From NCBI GenBank assembly GCA_032358255.1, contig JAULBX010028726.1:1-27064 (forward strand): a stretch of 27,064 bases of DNA, given 5' to 3'. Numbering within the stretch: position 1 is the first letter of the stretch; the number at the start of each line of letters is the position of its first letter. Both the position numbers and the translations under genes were made by a program. Origin of the DNA: Heterotrichella gracilis (Eukaryota > Sar > Xanthophyceae > Tribonematales > Xanthonemataceae). Under the pieces are notes generated by a model that made no database searches, was not told where the DNA came from, and was given only the letters and a program-made list of their open reading frames with translations. Below are positions 21,264-27,064 of this stretch, piece by piece.

Positions 21264-22244
21264 TAAAAAGTTATAGGTTGTAACTGAAGGCACCTTCTGC
21301 GTGCTCACTGGGTGGCGGTAGGTGATGGGTTTCATATGCATGCATTGTGCATGCGAGGGTGGCATGTCATGCGGTGGACATGGGTGCTGCACCCTTTCCG
21401 CCTTCAGTCCCTACCCAAGGCTTGTTGTTGACTGCCTGTGCTTGATGAACTGGAGGCGCGGGTAGCTACGACAGCGCAGTGCGGACGCAACAATGGCAAT
21501 TGCATTGTGAAGTCACTGCAGCAGTGAGCACATTTGAGTCACAGCGTTGGCAGAGATAGAGACGTGCTCAAGGTATACCAACACCAAGCCACTTTGTAAA
21601 CTGCCAGGCCTTGTGGATCCCGCATGCCGGTGTATTTAGGACTCAATATCAATATTCCAGGATATTTCTATTTAGGTGTTCATATAACCACACTCGTAGC
21701 AATTAGCAGTTCGCTCGCTTAAACATACCAACTTTGCGCAAGCAGGACTGGTTGTTATACTTCGTAGAAGTATTGTAGCGCCGGCTATATGGTCATTTAT
21801 AACACAACGGCATGTATAGGCTGATTTCAGCAGTGCAGTGTCAACAATAGTGCATTGAGGTAGGCCAGTGCCAGTGCAGCACCCTGCCAACACCGCTCTC
21901 TTTTTCAATCGTCAGAGTTTGGATACCGCAACCCTTCCAGTGCTTTTTTCCAGGCCAGCTACTTGCACATGGCCTGAGTTTGGCGCAGCATGCATGCATA
22001 TGCCCACTCTGACCTTGATGCCACTTTCAAGTGCTTGTCACGTGCTTTTGGGTGCATGATCTGTCGTTAATAGCAGGCTTTGCGGCGTATTACTATTCAA
22101 GTGCCCCTGTGTTACAGCAACTTGAGATGGGTGTGGAGGCATCCCTGCACTAGGGTGGTGTAGTTTAAAAACCAGTTCACCTCTATACTAAGGGGCAGCT
22201 CTTATACACAAAGTACAGTGGGGTAGCCTGCAGAATCTAGCGCG
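21264..22244. promoter_or_regulatory. Divergent intergenic region between DUF4864-like and BIRC6-like genes
   Basis: About 1 kb between start codons of divergent genes, so it should contain both promoters. TGCATGC-type palindromic motifs occur near 21339-21353 and 21988-21999. I see no TATA box or RNA gene I can defend. The left 100 bases may be coding if the upstream in-frame ATG at 21365 is used. Confidence 0.4.
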
Positions 22245-25200
22245 ATGGGTAGGGCAGATCTACAAGAGGAGCTAAAGACTCTGAACAGCCTGCTGCCAGA
22301 GGCCTGCCCCATCTCTGGCTTCCAATTGGACGATGGAGCGATAGCCTTCCGAGTCACAACACCCCAGAGCGGCACCCAGCGGGTCTCAGTCATGCTCAAC
22401 GATGCGTCAAACTACCCAGCCGGTGGGGGCTTCCTCCTATGTGACGATGACGCACTCAGCGACCTCTTGAGCCCCTTGAACGAGCAGCTGATGGACTCTG
22501 CGTCCCTCACAAAGCTGGTGCAAGCCCTGGGCAAAGCCCTCAAGTTTGACTCCACCTTTGCCTCGCGGCTAGCCAGCACAAGCGGGCGTGAGCAGGAGGA
22601 TGAGGCCCGCAGCATGTCCCAGGACTACCATGACTCCAACGATGGCAGTGACAGCTACAGCTATGGAGGCTCAGATGGGAACGAAGATGTGGAAGAGGAA
22701 GACGACGAGGTGGTGCGGGAGTGCGCCAAGCGACAGAGCAAGTGGGAGAAGAAGGAGAAGGAGCTCGAGGAAGCTGACCTGGCAGCCACCCCGGTGGAGT
22801 ATGACCTCATGGGGGTCGCCATCAGCAAGGCCAGCCGCAGCAAGGACGGCTCCCTGAGCTCCAAGCAGCACACCATCTTTGATGAGCGGGAGGCCTTCCT
22901 CATTCTTGCCAAGGAGCTGCTGGATATCTTCCGGGCCTCTATGCACAGCTTCAGCGGGCTGACGGCAGACGCGGAGGACGTGTACGCATGGAACGTCAGC
23001 CTGGCTGGCTTCACACAGGACTGTGACCTAGAAAAGGTGAGGATAGCATTGGCGCTGGTGCATGAGCGCTGTATGTGCACCGGGATCCCCACCTACAATT
23101 TGTGGCGTTTCCCAGTACTGTACCCATTCCCCATTCTCCACTCTACCACCCTCACCACAATCCATCCGCCATCCAAGACCTCCAGCAACTTAGCAGGGAG
23201 GCCTGCAGGGATCAACTACTGATCCATGTGACTGCACTCTCCATTACCAGTAATTTAACGACACTCCTGCTAATTTTCCACCCCATCTCCTGTCAATCCC
23301 CACCCTCCTTCCCCATTCCCCAGGCCCCTTACCAAAACCCTTGTGTCACTCAGGATCTTCAGCAGCTCAGCAGGCAGCATGGCTACAGCACTGTGCAGCT
23401 GCAGCTCCTATTCAAGCGGGGGCTGCACCCCTTCTGCCCCCCACAAGTGCGCCTGGTGTCCCCCCGCCTCAATCCCCCACTGCTGGCCGCGGTGGCGAGC
23501 CACCCCATGCTTCAGGTCAGGGGTGGAATTTGATGCAATTTGAGGGGTGCAATAAGCTGCATTTGGGGATCATGATCCTTGAGCAAGAGCAAATAGATAA
23601 GGCAGATTTCTACCATGTGCATGAGGCTCAGTGAGCACACAAATCAAATCACATCATTCATCCATGTCAGCTCAGAAACAGTCCAGTGATCCATTTTGTT
23701 CCTTAAATACATGGCCGGCGTGGCCCCAATAATGGCCCCAAGCAGCTACACTTCTCGCCAATGTATATTTTATGGCGAGTTATGCGCTTAACTTTGGATT
23801 TTTCTGCTTCAGGTGGACAACTGGAACCCCATGTGCAGCCAGCAGGACCTGCTCATGCAGCTCAAGGGTTTTCTGGAGGTGAGGAGAAAACCCTAATGCT
23901 GCTGAATCTGGGCTGCATGTGCTTGTCATTGCTGTAATCTGTACATGCATTATCGTAAATGGCACAGTCAGCATTGCCTTGTTTGAGACACTGAGCAGGT
24001 GTTCCAATCCCTGTCATATGCGAGGTCGTGCCCTGTCCTGCCCGGGCGGGAAGGCATGGGACGCGAGCGAGGAAACTGTGATAGTTTTGAATCAGTCCAC
24101 TGCGGTATAGTGCAATTGGGGTGCAAGCGCACCCCTGCCATCTGCTTTAGGGTTCACAGGGCAATGGGGATGTTGCCCACTATTCGCCTGAGGGTCTCTT
24201 TTGGGTCTGTTGGAGGGCTGGACATACAAATGCACTACATTGGCCCCACGTCCCCTTCAACACCCACTCATTGCCCCAATGTCAACCCAATGCCATCAGC
24301 GTAATCATCAAACTCATGAGCTCCCTCACACCCATCCTACAGAAATACGCGCGCGTGGACCTCAGCTCCCCTGACAATGCCCTTGATGGTTCCTCCCCTG
24401 GGTGCTACCACGCAGTGGAGTACCTTCTGGCTCGATTCGAGTGCCTGACTCAGGCCCTGCCCATGCTCTATACGCAGCACAGGGAGGTGTATGAGTGAGT
24501 GGCACCCATAGGGTCTAGGATTTAGCGTGTGGAGTATATGTCGCTGTGATACGGGCCCTGCTCATGCTCTACAGCAACACAAGGAGATGTATCCGGGACT
24601 GTGGTGGGGATGGTACTGAGAGGGGAAACGGGGCATAGGAGGAGAACACTTGCCATACCCTTGCCATACCTTTGCGGGAAAAGGAAGGCAGTGGCGCATG
24701 TGATGTGCAGCATAGGATTACATGTGATCTTGCATTCCATAAAGGGGCTAGCGCACTAACTTCATTCTGCGCCCCCATTACCTGACCATCTCCTTCCTCC
24801 CTGGTGGCAGCGGCCGAGAATTCGAAAAGGTGGTCTGCCCCCCCGCCAAGCGCCAGAAGGCTGTGCCAAAAGCGGATGCCAAGCACTACTGGGCTGCGGG
24901 CACGGGGTACGGCCATGCGGGGGCCGTTCCTGCCTCGGAGGCAGCTGTGTGGAACCCCAAGGCCCACCTGGCGGTGCAAGCAGCCAGGGATACCGAGCTG
25001 CAGCAGGTGCGGGCAAAACCCTGGACCCTAAACCCTAAAGTTTAAACCCTAAACCTTCATATGCTAAACCTCTGTGGAACCCCAAAGCGCACCTGACGGT
25101 AAAGGCGGCTAGGGATAGCGAGTTGCAGCAGGTGGGGCAATACCTCTACACAATTGCAATGCCGTGTTCAGCCACACAGGGGTTCCATCTGAAAACGTAA

Positions 25201-26912
25201 TGCGGTGATGCTTGCCTCAGACTTGCCAGTGGGCGATTTGGCAGTGGGCGTGGCGTAAACTTTATGGCCTATAAATCTTAGTGTAATGTTTCAATACTTC
25301 CCGAGTTGCACTCTCTTTGCTTTGGAGAAGGTGTTGAATGAGCTTCTCTCAGGGGACTGGGGACAGGGCGTATGATTCCTGAATTAGGGCATGCATGCCC
25401 CCACGATTCCAACATAAATCCTATAAACAATGTTAGCCCCTAAAATACTGGCTCTCAAGCCTACACACCCAATTTTTGCTGCAGGTGCTTGAGGAGCTAG
25501 TGACAGGGCTTGCCTCCACCATGTCCACCCCCCCACCCCCCCACCAGCGCCAGGTGCTGGAGGCAGTGAGGGGGTCATGCCTGCTGCCATTCCTGGCCAG
25601 GCAGCTGGCAACCGCATCCATGTCAGACATGGGGTCAAGGTGGGTTAAGGTGTAGGGTACGGGTTCCTCATGAGGCAGCTTGCGATCGTGTTGATCAGCA
25701 TGGGATTACGGTGGGTCAGGGTGTTGAGTACAGAGTCATTTACTGTGCCTGTCAGGCATGGGGGTTGAGGGTGCAGGATTTAACTATTGTGCCTGTCAGA
25801 CTGGGAGAAAGGTGGGTCAGGGTTGTGCTTCAAAATAAAAACCTGAGATTTGTACATGTCAGCTATGAGAGCGTGGGTGGATGGGGTTTACCATTGCTCA
25901 CCACATGTGCAAACAAGACGAGTAAGACCAGAGTGCCCACGCTACGCCCCCACGCACAACACCCATGTCCATTTTAACAACCAGAACAGTTTTTCATTAA
26001 CTTTTCACAGATTCCCACCAAACCCACATTTCCTGCAGGGCTCCCTACTACACCGCCCTACTGCGTGTGGTGGAGGCCATATGCGTGCCCCCCCTGGCAC
26101 CCATGTTCACCACACGCCCCAACCCAGGAGGGGGTTCAGATATTGTGGCACCCACCCTGGCGGCAAGCTTGGGGATGCTGCATGCACAGGCGGACCAGTT
26201 TGTGCGGGTGGGTGGCTGGCGGGGGTTTGCATGCCTGCAGTTGTGTGTGCGGGTGATGGTGCGGGGGTGTGGTTGTAGGCTTGTGTGCCTGCAAGTGTGA
26301 GTGGGTGCGCTGTGACTGTCAATGCTGGGCAGTGTTTTGATGCACGCTGCGAGTCCAATGGGTCAGTCGTCCCCACCATATGGCTGTATCCACAGCTAGA
26401 CAGATGGGAGCCCCACATTTGCTGCTTTCATGACGGGCGACATATGGAGACACGTGCTTCGGGTCCCTTGTGTTGGCACCAGCATGAAATGCGCACATCA
26501 GGCACGGCATGGCCCTAGCATTTGGCCCCCTTGTGATAATCTGCCCCTCTTTTTATAATCAACCCCTGCCCCCTCCCGCTGTAGATCCTCCAGCAAGCTG
26601 CAGCTTATGAAACAGCAGCAGCCAATCCCCAGCAAGCCGCCGCCAATCCCCCAGCACAGGTACCGCCTTCCTGCATTTGCAGATGGGTGCAACGCAGCTC
26701 AAATTCTGCCCTGCTGAGTAGCTGATAGCAATTTGAAAGATGTAATACCGTGCCATGAAAATGAAAAATATGTAATGTGATGTAATTCTCCCCCAAAAAG
26801 CAATATTGCAGTCAGCCCCTGTACACACGACGCCAGGCAGGTCTGCCCTGACACTGCTTGTACCATCTTGAATCCTGCGCCCTTGCAGCAAAGTGTTGGT
26901 CCTGACGAGTAG
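22245..26912 (+). CDS. E2-like / BIRC6 (BRUCE)-like ubiquitin-pathway protein, C-terminus not secured
   Basis: Exons: 22245-23036, 23354-23515, 23813-23878, 24343-24494, 24811-25006, 25485-25639, 26039-26207, 26585-26659, and possibly 26889-26912; phases agree throughout (at least 589 aa). Residues 1-105 form an RWD/E2-like fold candidate (VSVMLNDASNYP). An acidic, charged linker follows. Residues about 220-345 resemble a UBE2Q-type E2 core (LAKELLDIFRAS, EDVYAWNVSLAGF, LHPFCPPQVRLVSPRL, NWNPMCSQQDLLMQ), but the HPN tripeptide and canonical catalytic Cys are not evident. Residues about 415-560 match the segment that precedes the UBC domain in animal BIRC6: W.AGTGYG, then GSCLLPFLARQL...SMSDMGSRAPYYTALLRVVEAI. 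In BIRC6 a catalytic UBC domain follows; here an Ala/Gln-rich linker leads to an acceptor (26888) whose in-phase exon stops after QSVGPDE, next to a poly-C tract. The true 3' part is therefore missing or mis-sequenced. Introns hold several exon-edge copies. Confidence 0.75.
23165..23205 (+). pseudogene. Decayed copy of the start of BIRC6-like exon 2
   Basis: In intron 1, a stretch coding QDLQQLSRE precedes the real exon 2, which starts DLQQLSRQ. The preceding bases also resemble the intron end before exon 2, but the AG of the acceptor is altered. About 21 of 28 bases match in the best block. Confidence 0.6.
24546..24592 (+). pseudogene. Decayed copy of the end of BIRC6-like exon 4
   Basis: Closely resembles 24447-24493 (coding QALPMLYTQHREVY), but with a deletion and substitutions that remove the frame. 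The donor GTGAGT is not preserved. Confidence 0.7.
25018..25055. repeat. Telomere-type repeat between exon 5 and its copy
   Basis: About four CCCTAAA units with one interruption (AAAGTTTAAA) begin about 11 nt after the exon 5 donor and end 16 nt before the duplicated exon edge at 25071. Confidence 0.85.
25071..25137 (+). pseudogene. Duplicate of the end of BIRC6-like exon 5
   Basis: Codes WNPKAHLTVKAARDSELQQ against WNPKAHLAVQAARDTELQQ at the end of exon 5, followed by a GTGGGG donor-like site in the same position. The frame is intact with conservative changes, so the copy is younger than the others. No acceptor precedes it, and read-through from exon 5 meets a TAA. Confidence 0.85.
25672..25827 (+). 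repeat. Serial decayed copies of the BIRC6-like exon 6 end plus donor
   Basis: The end of exon 6 with its donor (25599-25665) is echoed at 25672-25737, and shorter related units follow at 25741-25781 and 25784-25827. Each has a CTGTCAG/ATCAG-like block, a G-rich stretch and GTGGGTCAGGGT or similar. Confidence 0.65.
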
Positions 26913-26913
26913 A

Positions 26914-26951
26914 CCCCCCCCCCCCCCCCCCCGCCGGGCCCCCCCCCCCCC
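26914..26951. repeat. Poly-C/G homopolymer tract
   Basis: Nineteen C, a short GCCGGG interruption, then about thirteen C. It separates algal-type sequence from the high-GC right end and is a likely assembly or sequencing weak point. Confidence 0.9.
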
Positions 26952-26952
26952 G

Positions 26953-27064
26953 CCCGGCCGCACGGGCCTGGGCCAGCACATCGACAGCTCGCTGTTCGAC
27001 ACGCAGCTGGCCTGGCTGGCCAATATCGGCAGCAGCGCACTGTTCACCGGGGAGCCGACGAAGC
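26953..27064 (+). CDS. Fragment of a CaiB/BaiF family CoA-transferase
   Basis: The frame from 26956 reads GRTGLGQHIDSSLFDTQLAW, then LANIGSSALFTGEP and TK to the window end. The GQH(I/V)D.SL.D...A.LAN pattern followed by a T/ATGE motif is typical of class III CoA-transferases (L-carnitine dehydratase/bile acid-inducible protein F), which move CoA between carboxylic acids. Both ends are missing. Codon use is strongly GC-rich and unlike the upstream genes. The frame is open back to the acceptor at 26888 but is not in phase with exon 8 of the BIRC6-like gene. It may be bacterial sequence joined across the poly-C tract, or an exon of an algal gene. Confidence 0.7.

Noticed and set aside
24640..24675. 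Short tandem CTTGCCATACC units
   Set aside because: Only two copies in intron sequence with no relation to an exon edge; ordinary slippage.
1..27064. CRISPR array, prokaryotic operon or phage elements
   Set aside because: No spaced direct repeats and no prokaryotic gene packing; all well-supported genes are spliced eukaryotic genes.

Overview
The window looks like nuclear DNA of a green alga (Chlorophyta, perhaps Trebouxiophyceae; the lineage is inference). The reasons are intron-rich genes with GT-AG splice sites, interstitial runs of the plant/algal telomere unit TTTAGGG/CCCTAAA, TGTAA motifs downstream of two stop codons, and a gene set of plant type: a plant-type wax synthase, a multi-AP2 transcription factor and a plastid-type DUF4864-like protein, beside two universal eukaryotic genes. 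All gene models were assembled by hand from splice sites, reading phase and family motifs. Of 37 introns modelled, 26 use a GTG-type donor.

Layout: (1) 602-4274, minus: wax synthase-like membrane O-acyltransferase, 7 exons. (2) 5004-5862, plus: nascent polypeptide-associated complex alpha subunit, 4 exons, sharing a divergent intergenic region of about 0.7 kb with the wax synthase. (3) 7289-9221, minus: 40S ribosomal protein S24 (eS24), 6 exons, convergent with NACA. (4) 10264-16549, minus: a transcription factor with three AP2 domains and a long unrecognised C-terminal half, 13 exons, 5' end uncertain. (5) 16609-18416: mostly noncoding, with one candidate plus-strand exon. (6) 18417-21263, minus: plastid-type DUF4864-like protein, 5 exons. 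(7) 22245-26912 or beyond, plus: an E2-like/BIRC6 (BRUCE)-like ubiquitin-pathway protein of at least 8 exons, whose C-terminal catalytic UBC domain, expected by homology, is not reached. (8) 26914-27064: a C/G homopolymer tract followed by a high-GC fragment of a CaiB/BaiF family CoA-transferase, which looks bacterial or chimeric.

The genes do not form a pathway; they are ordinary independently spliced loci for lipid ester synthesis, translation, transcription, a plastid protein and ubiquitin signalling. The unusual signals are structural. Several introns carry decayed copies ('echoes') of the neighbouring exon edge, usually with its splice site. Several introns carry CCCTAAA runs within about 10-40 nt of the 5' splice site, always in the same sense orientation. 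In one intron the two coincide: a telomere-like filler sits between an exon edge and its copy, which suggests break repair as a route of intron growth. There are also a perfect 19-bp inverted repeat in an intron, a 26-bp perfect palindrome, and the chimeric-looking right end.
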